Of a stretch of 54,603 bases of DNA, positions 1-9,123 are shown in pieces. Positions within the stretch are counted from its first letter, which is position 1; each line of letters begins with the position of its first letter. Location of the stretch: the NCBI RefSeq assembly GCF_000473895.1, contig NZ_ASSJ01000053.1, forward strand, positions 1 to 54,603. The letters are read 5' to 3'. A program made the position numbers and the translations under genes. Under the pieces are notes generated by a model. The model ran no database searches, was not told the DNA's origin, and worked only from the letters and a program-made list of their open reading frames with translations. The stretch comes from Rubidibacter lacunae KORDI 51-2. Its GTDB lineage: Bacteria > Cyanobacteriota > Cyanobacteriia > Cyanobacteriales > Rubidibacteraceae.

Positions 1-2
1 CT

Positions 3-572
3 ATCGATGCAGTTCGCGATGTCATTTTGACGGGGGCTGGAGCAGATGACATCGACACCGCTCTGGCTTCTTCCACCGTTGCTGGGGGAAATATCATTCT
101 CTCCGGTAGCGGTGATGACGCCATTGCCATCGGTCGCCGCGACCGGGTCTTCGCCGGTCGCGGCGACGACATAATCACCGCCTTTGAGAGCCAAGGAGGT
201 AATCGCGCCTCAGGTGGTGCTGGACGTGACACCTTTTTTACGGGCGATACCAATGGCTTGGGCGACCGTTTCCTAGGCGGCACCGGCGAAGATACGTTCT
301 TCGTCGGTGCGGGCGGTGGTAATTTGTTTTCTGGCGGGGCTGATGCGGACACCTTCGTTGTCGTCACCGGTGACAACCCGGGGTCGGCCAACACTATCAG
401 CGACTTTACGAGTGGTGAAGACGTGCTCGAAATTGCGGCATCGGCGTTGGGTGCAGGCGACTTGGACCTTACTGATGGCAGCAACGTGATTTTGGGTGGA
501 GATACAATTGCCGTTCTGATCGGAGTATTGGCAGCCGATCTGACCGTCGGGAGTGATATTGTCTTCGTCTAA
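3..572 (+). CDS. RTX / haemolysin-type calcium-binding repeat protein, C-terminal part
   Basis: The frame is open to the left edge, so only the last 189 or so residues are present; the true start lies outside the window. It carries degenerate RTX nonapeptide-like segments rich in Gly and Asp (GAGADD, GSGDD, GRGDD, GGAGRD, GGTGEDTF, GGADADTF), then the DFTSGEDVLEI-type motif that usually closes RTX domains, and ends in a short hydrophobic tail. Such proteins are normally exported by type I secretion and bind Ca2+ in a beta-roll outside the cell. No catalytic domain is visible, so the substrate or role cannot be told. No type I transporter gene is seen here. Confidence 0.8.
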   Translation: MDAVRDVILTGAGADDIDTALASSTVAGGNIILSGSGDDAIAIGRRDRVFAGRGDDIITAFESQGGNRASGGAGRDTFFTGDTNGLGDRFLGGTGEDTFFVGAGGGNLFSGGADADTFVVVTGDNPGSANTISDFTSGEDVLEIAASALGAGDLDLTDGSNVILGGDTIAVLIGVLAADLTVGSDIVFV

Positions 573-606
573 GCCGCCATATTGACCCGATCCAATCCCT
601 GGAGCA

Positions 607-646
607 AGTGCTCGAGGCATGTATAATTCGAGATGCTTCGAGCACT
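607..646 (+). terminator. Long hairpin downstream of the RTX gene
   Basis: A 14-bp stem (left arm 607-620, right arm 633-646, one G-U pair) with a 12-nt loop lies 35 bp after the RTX stop codon. There is no U tract after it, so it is a terminator or mRNA-stabilising 3' hairpin by position only. Confidence 0.45.
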
Positions 647-683
647 GTCCCGGTTGATAGGTATAAGCAGAAAGCCTTTCAAT

Positions 684-1280
684 TTAAAGGTTTAAATGGT
701 TTAGATAAAGCGTTGCTGCCTCCACGTCCAGAGCAACCAGGGGGTTCATAAAGAATTCTCCCCCTGCCATGATGGCACCCTGCGACAACGCGCTCGCTGA
801 CGCATCTGAAATCGAAAGTTCGGCGAAGGGACGAATACGTTCATAGTCCTGTTGCGTAATTCTTTCATACATGAAGCAAAGGTTTTGCACCGCCGCATTG
901 AGGGCTCGGCGATCGCGCTACCGGTAGAGCGAACAGAAATTTTTCACAAACCCTATAGAAGAATTGAAGAAACATAGGTCAATTTCATACCCTGCCTGCT
1001 GTGGAGCCATTCTTTGATTCTCGCTGATGCCACCAGAGCAGTAGCGAGGAAGAGCAGGGAATCCCTTGACAAAGGGGCTTGGGAGCTTCTTAAGGTATAG
1101 CTGCTTTTGTCCTTCAGACCCATCCGAACTCAAGCTTATTGCAAAGTCACTGAAGCATGTGTGCCCTCGTAATGTTCGCTGCAGAATCATTGGGTAGCGC
1201 AACAATCGCCTCCGTGCATACCGAACTGCTGGCATGAATGCTGTTGGGATCGCTCGGTGACAGAAGTCGAGTGGTTTCAA
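684..1280 (-). pseudogene. Possible disrupted gene, unknown product
   Basis: On the minus strand one frame runs from 1280 to 684, interrupted only by a TAG at 920-918. The part after the stop (917-684, 77 residues) looks like genuine protein (NLCFMYERITQQDYERIRPF, then a Gly/Phe-rich stretch and VALDVEAATLYL) and has no convincing start of its own. A GTG at 890 could start a 68-residue protein, but without a clear ribosome binding site. The upstream 120 codons are less protein-like at their beginning. I do not recognise the family. It is either a C-terminal remnant with a nonsense codon or a short hypothetical gene (684..890). The spacer from 1281 to 1531 holds nothing I can identify. Confidence 0.35.
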
Positions 1281-1531
1281 AGGCTATGCCAACCGAAGGG
1301 AGCGTCCGAACAGTCTCCAGTCCGAAAGTCGAGTCTAAATACAACGTCCTTTAAGCATTGAAATGCTCGATGCAGTTCCGCAAAGGTTGAGTATTGTATC
1401 GGTTGTGGATTGCCGGGCGGGCAAGCAACCGCATTGAAACCATTCGGAAACAAATTGACGATATTGCTGAAGCTTTTGCAGGTGTGTTTCTTAAGGTCAA
1501 TTAATTAAGCTAATTAAGCGAGTAAATTGGG

Positions 1532-2209
1532 TCAGCTCGCGATTGTTCCAAGCAAACAAGCTCGTTCTAAATTAGCTCCATCGAGATCTGCCCCATCGAG
1601 ATCCGCACAAAGCAGATTGGCTCCCGCCATGTTCGCACCGGTCAGGTTTGCCCCCCGCAGGTCGGCTTCCTCGAAATTGGCCGCATCCAGACCTGCTCCT
1701 TGAAGGTTGGCTTGGTAAAGGTTTGCGCCCTTGAGGTTTGCTCCATTCAGATTGGCACCGCGCAAGTCCGCACCGCGCAAATCCACTCCCTGCAAGTTGA
1801 CGCTGTTGAGGTTGGCCCCATTCAAAAACGCTCCTGCCAGCGACACCTGAAACAAGCGCGCGCCCATCAAGCTCGCACCCCGTAGGTTGCTTCCGCGCAG
1901 GTCTGCACCCCTGAGATCTGCCTGCAGCAGGCTCGCCCCTAGCAAGCTCGCTCGCAAGTCAGCAGCCATGAGCTGTGCGCCCAGCAAATTGGCCCCGTCC
2001 AGCCGCGCGCCCTTGAGATTGGCGTTAGCGAGATTAACGCCGACCAGCGACGCACCGGCTAGATTGGCCCGCTCCAACTGCGCCCCCGTCAGATTTTCGT
2101 CCTCAAGATCGGCTCCTGGCAGCTGCTTGCACTGTCCGGCGCGCACTGCATCTATATCAATTCCCATCGCCGCGATCGCCGTCCTTTCCTGCAATTGTTC
2201 TCTTACCAT
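1532..2209 (-). CDS. Pentapeptide-repeat protein
   Basis: A 225-residue protein that is almost wholly built of A(D/N)LxG pentapeptide repeats from about residue 32 to 220, predicted to fold as a right-handed quadrilateral beta-helix. A short N-terminal stretch (about 30 residues, one Cys) precedes the repeats; there is no signal peptide or membrane segment, so it is probably cytosolic. Pentapeptide proteins are very common in cyanobacteria and most have no known function. The ATG at 2209 is only 20 bp after the stop of the DICT/HD-GYP-like gene, so it is probably the last gene of that transcript. Confidence 0.93.
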   Translation of the reverse strand: MVREQLQERTAIAAMGIDIDAVRAGQCKQLPGADLEDENLTGAQLERANLAGASLVGVNLANANLKGARLDGANLLGAQLMAADLRASLLGASLLQADLRGADLRGSNLRGASLMGARLFQVSLAGAFLNGANLNSVNLQGVDLRGADLRGANLNGANLKGANLYQANLQGAGLDAANFEEADLRGANLTGANMAGANLLCADLDGADLDGANLERACLLGTIAS

Positions 2210-2229
2210 CGCATTTCACCACCGCATCG

Positions 2230-3633
2230 CTAATGTACTGTGCTCTCAACTGCTGCAGCGGTCGTCCGCCCGTCAAGCAGCCACATGCCAGCCGCGATTT
2301 TCGGCTGCGGTGCGTGCAAACTCATCCCCTGCTGCATGCCGAGCACTAAAACTTCCAGTGCCTCGACCAGTTTTGGATCGAACTGCGTGTTGGCTTGCTC
2401 CTTGCACTCTGCCAACACGTGTGCCAATACTCGTTGGCGATCGGACGGGTCGCCATTCGCCTGCATCCGCAGTTCATTAACGCGGTGCTGGAAAAATGCA
2501 GCGACTTTCAACACCCGCGACTCCAGTGGAATTGCATCGTAGCCGAGTCCGCCGGGTCCGCCGCCGCCGTCCCAACACTCGGTTTGATGGGTAACGATGC
2601 GCGCGATCGCGCCCATAGGCGGCATCGCGCGCAGGGACTGCACGCTCGGGACCAAATCGCAGTGGGGTGCTGGTGTATGCTCGGGCACGGTCCGCTGCAC
2701 GGCGGCAATCCCCAACCCCGTCGGTGCGAGGCGGTGGAGTAAGCTTGCCAGTCGCAGGCGCGTCTGCTGCCATGCCGGCACATCCAGAAGTTGTGCCATG
2801 GCTTCAGCCAAGGTCGCAACCTCCGCCGCCGCATTTGGGTTGTTCGCGTCCGCCGCATCGATGAGCTGAGCCATCCGCAAGAATGCTTGCATCTCGTTGG
2901 AAACTAAGTTTTCGTCGAGCTTCTGCAGTTGCGGCAAATAGGAATCGCGCGCGTCCTCGCGGAGGCGGGTGCTGGTTGCGTCTTGGTTTTGGCGGAGATA
3001 TTCGACCACTTGCGACACCACCACGCCGGCGTCCTCGCGCTCTCGACCCAAATCCGTAGCGATCGCCGCCCGCTCGCGCTGCAGCAACGCGGATAAGTCG
3101 GTGTCGTATTGGGCAACGTGCGCGATCGCCAAATCTACGGTCTCCAATACCAAGTCAGGCTCGAACGTCCAGAACCCGTAAAACTTGCGCTCTAGATCGG
3201 CATCCGGTCGTCCGGTCTCTCCGTAGTCGGCATCGGACAGTTCCTGACACAGAACCATGGCCGTGTATGTCGGTGCGAGGATGACCAAGTGCCACTCCTG
3301 GGCAACGGGATCGCTCGGCTTGAGGTCGAGCAAGTGGACGTTATCCCGCTGTCCGGTTGGATGCTCGCGAAACCCTGCATTGGGTGCTGCCATGATTGCA
3401 ATCTGCCGCGATCGCTCGGCAATCTTGCCGTAGCGATCGGCTTCTTGTAGGTACCACTTCCCCTGCTGAAACGCCGAGATGACTAGCGGTTGGCTCCGTG
3501 CGTCCAGAATGAAATCCTCCAATGCATGGCAGAGCGACACCAGGGTGTTTTTGTAGTACACGCCAAGGTTGAGCGGGCGAGGGCCGCCGCGATGGGCGGA
3601 CTCGAGCTTTTGGAGGATAGAGCCTTCAATCAT
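2230..3633 (-). CDS. DICT sensory domain protein with degenerate HD-GYP-like domain
   Basis: About 467 residues from the ATG at 3633 (a TTG 12 bp upstream is the alternative). Residues about 1-185 match the DICT domain, a sensor module found with diguanylate cyclases and two-component proteins (RPLNLGVYYKNTLVSLCHAL, later FYGFWTFEPDLV). A helical linker follows. Residues about 285-440 resemble an HD-GYP output domain: LLHRLAP at 298-304 stands where LLHDIGK would be, and HQTECWDGGGGPGGL at 349-363 where HHERWDGSGYPxGL would be, followed by IPLESRVLKVAAFF. The HD pair and the Lys are gone, so c-di-GMP hydrolysis is unlikely and a binding or regulatory role is inferred. It sits 24 bp after the radical SAM gene and 20 bp before the pentapeptide gene. 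Confidence 0.85.
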   Translation of the reverse strand: MIEGSILQKLESAHRGGPRPLNLGVYYKNTLVSLCHALEDFILDARSQPLVISAFQQGKWYLQEADRYGKIAERSRQIAIMAAPNAGFREHPTGQRDNVHLLDLKPSDPVAQEWHLVILAPTYTAMVLCQELSDADYGETGRPDADLERKFYGFWTFEPDLVLETVDLAIAHVAQYDTDLSALLQRERAAIATDLGREREDAGVVVSQVVEYLRQNQDATSTRLREDARDSYLPQLQKLDENLVSNEMQAFLRMAQLIDAADANNPNAAAEVATLAEAMAQLLDVPAWQQTRLRLASLLHRLAPTGLGIAAVQRTVPEHTPAPHCDLVPSVQSLRAMPPMGAIARIVTHQTECWDGGGGPGGLGYDAIPLESRVLKVAAFFQHRVNELRMQANGDPSDRQRVLAHVLAECKEQANTQFDPKLVEALEVLVLGMQQGMSLHAPQPKIAAGMWLLDGRTTAAAVESTVH

Positions 3634-3657
3634 GGCAGGTGGCAACGAACGGAGTTG

Positions 3658-5226
3658 TTAAACAGCAGCAAGATTGTGAGAGGCAGACGCAATCGGGGCG
3701 GCTAACGCTTCTTCAAGGTCGGCACGGCCGAGATCGGCTTCAAGTAGCCGCAGCACCTCGCGCCCGAAGTCGTTGGGAGCGCGTTCCCACGCCCGCAAGC
3801 AAACCTCGCCGAAATACGAACCCAATGGTTCCGGATTCCACAGCAGCTTTTTAGCCGTCCAGGGCATCAAGCTCATAGGGTCGTAGCCGGACTTTAGGAT
3901 TCCGCGCTCCAGCGCGTAGTCCTCTAGGTGCGTGTGCGGTTGCAGTCCGATAAAGAAAATAGCGGGTTCCACCTTCTCCTCGCCAAAGATGGACTCCAGC
4001 GCGCGGTGATAGGCGATCGTTTGGCGGATTGTGTCCGGCCGTTCGTCGAGGACGTTAAAAGAGTAGTTTACCGACACGAGGTGCTTGTAGCCAGCGGCGC
4101 AGAGATCGCGGCAGTTTTGCAATACGTTGCGCAGATTGTAACCCATGCGCATTTTGCGAACGAGTTCCTGGGAACCGCTACTGATACCAATTTCGAAGTA
4201 GTCCATCCCGGTCGCAACCATCAACTCGCAAATCTTCGGGGTAAGGTTATCGGCACGGATGTAGGCTGCCCAGTGAATGTCGGTCATGCCGGAGTTTGCA
4301 ATCTTCTGGAGCAACTCCACGACATCGTCGGCAAACTTCTTGGCGGGAATGAACTGCGCATCCGTGAACCAGAACTTACGGATACCGCACTCGTAGAGCT
4401 GGCGCATCTCGGCAACCACCTCGTCGGCGGGATTGATGCGAACCTGCTTGCCCTCGATAACGGTATAGATGCAGTAGTAGCAGTTGTGCGGACAGCCACG
4501 CTTGGTCTGGACGCCAATGTAAAAGTCGTTCTCCTGCAGGTAATATCTGAACTCCGGCCACATAAGTGCGATGTAGCCGTAGTCGCAAGCCGTCTTCTCG
4601 ACGGGCGTTGGCGGCTCGTGGATCAGCCCATGGCGTGGATTTGTCTCGCCAACTACGTAGCAGCGCTGGTTGGAAAAGTCTTGTCCGCGCAACATCCGCT
4701 CCAAAAGAACTTCACCCTCGCCGACTGAGACAACGGTACCGTGCGGTAACTTGCCAGCCAGCTGTTCGTAAAACACGCTCACTGCCCCGCCACCGACAAC
4801 GATGCGCGCATCTGGTACGAAGCGTCTCGCCCGCTGCAAGCCGCGCTCGATCAACCCGAGGTTGCGCCACAGCTCGGCATAGTAAGCTACTGTCACGCGC
4901 AAGCCGCCGAGAGCCCCACGCAGGCGCCGAAACGGGTTCTTCGCATAATAAAACTCAAAGGCGTACTGCAACGGGTTACCACCGCGCCCACCAACCGGCG
5001 CATAAATTTGAATGTCGCGCCACGAAAAGACTAAGAGCGTGGGGCGGTATGCATCAATGCAGGCATCGAGCGAGCGCCCGAAGTCAAGTGGTGCAATAGT
5101 TCCCATATCAAAAATGCGCTGTTCGACTTGCGGCAACAATTTATGAACGCCGTCGGCCAAGTAGACGATTCCGATTGGAAATATCGGGTTGCACGGCAGG
5201 CGAACATACAAAACTCTTTGGGGCAT
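3658..5226 (-). CDS. B12-binding-type radical SAM protein (PSII high-light-acclimation family)
   Basis: A 522-residue protein. The N-terminal half resembles a B12-binding-like domain of the BchE/P-methylase type (RVLYVRLPCNPIFPIGIVYL, a conserved GGGAVSVFYEQL and VSVGEGE). The radical SAM core follows with the 4Fe-4S cysteine motif CPHNCYYC at residues 245-252 and a FWFTDAQF strand. From memory this is the cyanobacterial family named photosystem II high light acclimation radical SAM protein; the overall identity is strong but the reaction is unknown. I chose ATG 5226; GTG 5238 is possible. Cytosolic. It heads the rSAM-DICT-pentapeptide unit, with an AT-rich promoter region upstream. Confidence 0.8.
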   Translation of the reverse strand: MPQRVLYVRLPCNPIFPIGIVYLADGVHKLLPQVEQRIFDMGTIAPLDFGRSLDACIDAYRPTLLVFSWRDIQIYAPVGGRGGNPLQYAFEFYYAKNPFRRLRGALGGLRVTVAYYAELWRNLGLIERGLQRARRFVPDARIVVGGGAVSVFYEQLAGKLPHGTVVSVGEGEVLLERMLRGQDFSNQRCYVVGETNPRHGLIHEPPTPVEKTACDYGYIALMWPEFRYYLQENDFYIGVQTKRGCPHNCYYCIYTVIEGKQVRINPADEVVAEMRQLYECGIRKFWFTDAQFIPAKKFADDVVELLQKIANSGMTDIHWAAYIRADNLTPKICELMVATGMDYFEIGISSGSQELVRKMRMGYNLRNVLQNCRDLCAAGYKHLVSVNYSFNVLDERPDTIRQTIAYHRALESIFGEEKVEPAIFFIGLQPHTHLEDYALERGILKSGYDPMSLMPWTAKKLLWNPEPLGSYFGEVCLRAWERAPNDFGREVLRLLEADLGRADLEEALAAPIASASHNLAAV

Positions 5227-5753
5227 GGTCTCTGGCACTCACAGAAGAGGAATATATCTATTACGATCGGGGAATCCTTAAGAATTAATTAAGAATTTAA
5301 GTTTACTCATGGAGATTTTGATTGATAATTACACCGATTCAACCTAAGCAAGGATGCAGAGTCTGCACGACAGAAAACTGCGGATTGAATTGCAGTTTTC
5401 CATGAGTCGATCTTAAGACTATGAACTAAACTTCACATAACTTAACTTTAGCTGGATCCCTAGCATCTGACAATTTCCTGCAGCGGGTTTGGGGCAACGA
5501 TCGGGGTTGAGTGCGGCTGGCTAAATAAGCCCGAGCTCGAGCGAGTGCTCGCTATCCTCTGCTTAGGTGCTGGCAATCGCCGGGGGTGCCCAGTCTCCCC
5601 GCGGGGATCGCCGGGATCGCCTAAGGTGGCGGATCTGATGACAGGGTTGCCGGGGAGTAAAAGATTTGTAGTGGGATTGACAGCTACCCAGGATCGGGAA
5701 GTGTTAGCTTGGATAGCGTAACGATAAGTAAATCTTACTGGTGCCCAGTTGTC
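5227..5753. other. Divergent intergenic region with GC-rich structured segment
   Basis: Two parts are visible. From about 5240 to 5450 it is AT-rich, with repeated AAGAATT at 5280-5300, which suits promoters for the radical SAM gene. From about 5508 to 5660 it is GC-rich with several short complementary G- and C-runs, such as GGGGG near 5583 and CCCCGCGGGG near 5598, which could fold as an RNA leader or small RNA. I could not match it to a known RNA family. A short AGTAA-N3-TTACT inverted repeat lies just before the DUF1830 start. Confidence 0.35.
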
Positions 5754-6089
5754 ATGGCTCAGCTCTTAGACTCCGTTCCAAGCAACACCCCAGAGCCGAT
5801 TTTTTGCTGCTACGTTAATGCAACTAGCAGTATGCAGGTTGCTCGAGTTGCAAATGTCCCGAACTGGTACTTCGAGCGCGTTGTCTTTCCTGGACAACGT
5901 TTGGTCTTCGAGGCATTGCCGGACGCGCTGCTCGAGATTCATTCGAGCATGATGGCTAGTGCGATTCTCTCCGACACGATCCCTTGCAATCGCTTGCGAG
6001 TGGATGCCGACGGCGGTACCGTAACCCCAGCATATGACTCGGCGCCGGCAGAGTCCAAAATTCCAGCCGCTGCAGCTGTAGATGTCTAA
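5754..6089 (+). CDS. DUF1830 domain-containing protein
   Basis: A 111-residue protein from the ATG at 5754; an in-frame TTG 45 bp upstream gives a non-conserved extension. Residues about 15-80 match DUF1830: the ICCYVNATS-type segment (FCCYVNATSSMQVARV), then NVPNWYFERVVFPGQR, and MMASAILSDTIPCNRL. It is a small, probably cytosolic, cyanobacterial protein of unknown function. The last 30 residues are Ala/Pro-rich and not conserved in the family as I know it. It is monocistronic by position. Confidence 0.85.
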   Translation: MAQLLDSVPSNTPEPIFCCYVNATSSMQVARVANVPNWYFERVVFPGQRLVFEALPDALLEIHSSMMASAILSDTIPCNRLRVDADGGTVTPAYDSAPAESKIPAAAAVDV

Positions 6090-7314
6090 TGCATCCCATT
6101 CGATAAAAAAATATGATATTTAGCTGTCATTGCTGGGCGATGGCAGCTTTTTCAGCAACACCTGCGGGTTGCGGCCAGGCCGACTGATGGAGCAGCTGCA
6201 CGATGTGCGTTTTCGCAGTAGTGCACGATCGATGCGATCGCTACGTACATTTCCTGTTTCCGTCACAGCTAAGAAGCCGCGCAATTGATGGACTCTTTCC
6301 TTGCTCGGTAGCACCCATGTCGAAGGACCGGAAAGTAAGCGCGTTGCAGATCGCTTTGCCAAAGCTTTCCTCAATCGTCTGACGACGGAGATGTTTTTTG
6401 CGGTCGTGCGCCTTAAACTTCACGAAATCCAGCTAAAACCCGGCAGGCGATCGTTTTAATATCTATGGGCAAAGTAAAGCTCGTTGGTTGCGAAAGCAGG
6501 CTTGGTATCTCCAGCCACGAAAGGCTGTAAGGCAAGTGAGAGGCGGGTCGAACTCGTTCCTATCCGCAGATGCTGCGCCAGCTGGTGCCTTTCCATCTAA
6601 ACGATTAAATGTCGGCCTTGCTTTAAAACGCTCTCGAGATCGACGGTCTCGCCGATGATGACATCGCCCGGCACCCATTTCTAAAGCGTCTCGGACCTGG
6701 CGTACTCAACAACGCGATCGCACTGACAGATATGCGGGATCCTCTTGACGCTAAAACTTTCCGCCGTCATAGCTCGAGCGAATTGCTGCTCGCTCGGGGA
6801 TTTATTACTGTTTTGGCAATTACTTGCGCGGTGAGGTGCCGTTCGCTGCTGGTATTGACCCGCTGGGCGGTCGCTCGACTGTCCCCTGGACTAGTTACTG
6901 AGACTGTCAGCCCCCGCGAGCTAGCTTCGGCGGCATTCCTATCGCCACTGCGTCATCCCTATCGACCTCGAACGCACGGCGGGAATGCGCTCCAAAAGCT
7001 ATAGTTCCAAGGGATACAGAAAGTAGCATGAGCCTATAGACACCGCTGCGCGTGGGCTTGCTAATGCACAAGCCCGCCGTTCCATTGCGTCTATGCCTCA
7101 CTACTCGTTGCTATACAATCACCAGGAGTACCTCCTTAAGTTTTTCAGCGGTCGTACCTACCGTGCTTCCAGTGCGGCAGCAAATCGTTAAGCACTAGGG
7201 TGGTCGGCGTTATTAGTTTGTCCGACGTAACACCCCGCACCCTAGCGTTCGTTAATGGGGCAGATGGTGTTCGAGTGCCGTCGACCTTGCACAACCCAGC
7301 AACTTCATTGCTGG
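6090..7314. other. 1.2-kb gap without a confident gene
   Basis: No gene of normal length is convincing. The minus-strand frame 6423-6241 (GTG start, 60 residues, containing KFKAHDRKKHLRRQTIEESF) is more protein-like than its surroundings and may be a remnant. It overlaps another minus frame ending at 6120 that shares no recognisable motif. At 7111-7140 there is an AGGAG-TAC-CTCCT inverted repeat that looks like a strong Shine-Dalgarno on the minus strand, but only a four-codon frame follows it. Confidence 0.5.
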
Positions 7315-8364
7315 TTAATCGCTGGCGCGATCGCTTCCCCAAACGGCTTGCAACTTCCGGACGAACTGATAGATTTCGGGTAGCTTCTTGTGGATAGCAG
7401 CTGCCTGCAGGTGCAATTGGTGCGAAATTGCCGGATAGCCCGACACTGTTGCCCCCGCTACAACGGATTTTTGTACGCCCGACTTCGCCGTCACGATCGC
7501 GCCGTCGCCGACTTCAATCTGGTTACTGATCCCGACTTGCCCTGCCAGCAACACGCCGTTGCCAACGCGGACGCCACCTGCCAACCCAGTTTGCCCCGCG
7601 ATCGCGCAGTTGGCTCCGATGTGGCAGCCGTGACCGATTTGAACGAGGTTGTCGATTTTCGTGTTTTGGCCGATACGCGTCTCGCCGACTGCCGGGCGGT
7701 CGATCGCGCTGTTGCTGCCGACTTCCACGCCGGTCTCGAGGACAACGCGCCCGGATTGCTCCATCTTGATCCAACCCTTAGCGCTGGGCACGAATCCGAA
7801 CCCTTCCCCACCGATGGCAGCACCGCTGTGGATGATGCAGTCATCGCCAATCCACGTGCGTTCGTTGATGGTGCAGTTGGCGTGGAGGGTGACGCGATCG
7901 CCGATCGTGACGTCGGGATAGATCGTGACGTTGGGATGCACGCAGGTGCGATCGCCGAGCACCGTGCGAGCGCCGAGGACAGCATGGGCGCCGATCGAGA
8001 CGTCCGCTCCGAGCTTCACCGTTGGGTCGATAACGGCAGTCGGGTGTATGCCAGGAGCGGGTCGATAAGGTTGGTAAAACAGCGAGATCGCCTGTGCAAA
8101 GGTCAGGCGCGGATTGTGGCAAGCAACCCAGGCAATAGCGCGGGCCGAGGCGCGTGCTTGCATTCGCGCGTCGTCCGGCAAAATCAGCGCGCTTGCTGGG
8201 GTGCGCTCGATCCAGTCGGCATACTTACTACTTTCGACATAGCTGAGCGTGTCCGGTGCAGCAGTCCGAATGTCGGCAACGCCTGAAATCTCGGGGTTGC
8301 TGCTGAGATCGGTTGCGAGGCAGTTGTCGGCAGTGAATTGCGCGATCGCGTCACTAAACTTCAT
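7315..8364 (-). CDS. lpxD: UDP-3-O-acylglucosamine N-acyltransferase
   Basis: A 349-residue member of the hexapeptide-repeat acyltransferases. LpxD transfers a 3-hydroxyacyl chain from ACP to UDP-3-O-acylglucosamine in lipid A synthesis. An N-terminal uridine-binding domain (residues 1-105) ends in the FYQPYRPAPGIHPTA junction. A left-handed beta-helix of [IV]G-x4 repeats follows, containing IGGEGFGFVPSAKGW and the catalytic His245 in VQIGHGCHIG. The C-terminal helix LPEIYQFVRKLQ is present, as in full-length LpxD. No lpxA, lpxB or lpxC is in the window. The gene stands alone between two long gaps. Confidence 0.95.
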   Translation of the reverse strand: MKFSDAIAQFTADNCLATDLSSNPEISGVADIRTAAPDTLSYVESSKYADWIERTPASALILPDDARMQARASARAIAWVACHNPRLTFAQAISLFYQPYRPAPGIHPTAVIDPTVKLGADVSIGAHAVLGARTVLGDRTCVHPNVTIYPDVTIGDRVTLHANCTINERTWIGDDCIIHSGAAIGGEGFGFVPSAKGWIKMEQSGRVVLETGVEVGSNSAIDRPAVGETRIGQNTKIDNLVQIGHGCHIGANCAIAGQTGLAGGVRVGNGVLLAGQVGISNQIEVGDGAIVTAKSGVQKSVVAGATVSGYPAISHQLHLQAAAIHKKLPEIYQFVRKLQAVWGSDRASD

Positions 8365-9123
8365 AGCGGTTCGGAGGCAAATTGGGGGCGCGTGCCCGGT
8401 CCTTACCGGTTTCTCAGGGAAATGTCAGAGGTTCATCGTACTCCCTTCAACCAGTATGGCGACTCTAAAACCGATCCCTATCAAGATGTTGTTCCCTTAC
8501 GATTTGTTGAGAACTTTCAGAGGCTTAGCGAAAGAGCAGTTGCGTTGCCCTGTGGACCGCCCGCGGATCGTTGAATAAGGCCGCTTGCCTCGCGGATCGA
8601 CTCATATCAAATCCAGGTAATCAATCTCAATTATTAGTTCCTCAAAATAATTAAACTTCTCCCCGCCCGATTATGCAGAACTTGCAACACTCTGGTTGGG
8701 ATGATGTTCCTCAGAGTTTGGTATCATCCTGTTCCCCATAGCGCCCCATGCGAGACGACATCGTCCTTGTATGCGGGCGCTTTCTTTAATGTTGTTTCGC
8801 GGTGGATAGTTGGCTCTGCCTGGTGCACGGTTTCGGACGTTTTGCCCGGGTGATGTGCACATAAATGCTCGGCCAGCAACACTATTGGGTTCCAAAGCGT
8901 TGGGGACTGTATCGGACCAAGTCTGGGAGGCTGCTCTCCGGACCTCACTCCTCGTCGCGCAACACATCACAGTTTTGGCATATGGGTCGCGCGCTTGCTG
9001 GTGAGTATGACATCAAGCCGGGCTGCGCGCGCTGCTCTCGAGCTGCTTGGCACTGACCCGAATGATGTGCGCAGGTAACTTGGTTCTATCGATGCCAAAA
9101 GTTCCAATATTCCAGGGCTTGCC
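8365..9123. other. Gap between lpxD and tilS; possible 50-codon ORF
   Basis: The only frame that looks protein-like is plus 8422-8574 (50 residues, beginning MSEVHRTPFNQYGDSKTDPY), which has AGGGA immediately before its ATG but no homologue I recognise. The rest, 8575-9123, shows no convincing gene on either strand. The lpxD promoter should lie at its left end. Confidence 0.4.
8422..8574 (+). CDS. Possible small protein, 50 residues, unknown
   Basis: ATG at 8422 with CAGGGA just upstream (spacing is short). The translation is hydrophilic and not skewed to Arg/Ser as shadow frames in this GC-rich DNA are; it contains DVVPLRFVENFQRLSERAVA, which could form an amphipathic helix. It lies divergently to lpxD, 57 bp away. 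No family is recognised, and it could be a chance frame. Confidence 0.25.
   Translation: MSEVHRTPFNQYGDSKTDPYQDVVPLRFVENFQRLSERAVALPCGPPADR

Noticed and set aside
7111-7140. AGGAGTACCTCCTT, a perfect-looking Shine-Dalgarno on the minus strand
   Set aside because: Only a four-codon frame follows, so it does not support a gene.
7390-8286. Long plus-strand frame (298 codons) opposite lpxD
   Set aside because: It is the antisense of the hexapeptide repeats of lpxD; the periodic DRDVG-type text is a mirror of those repeats.
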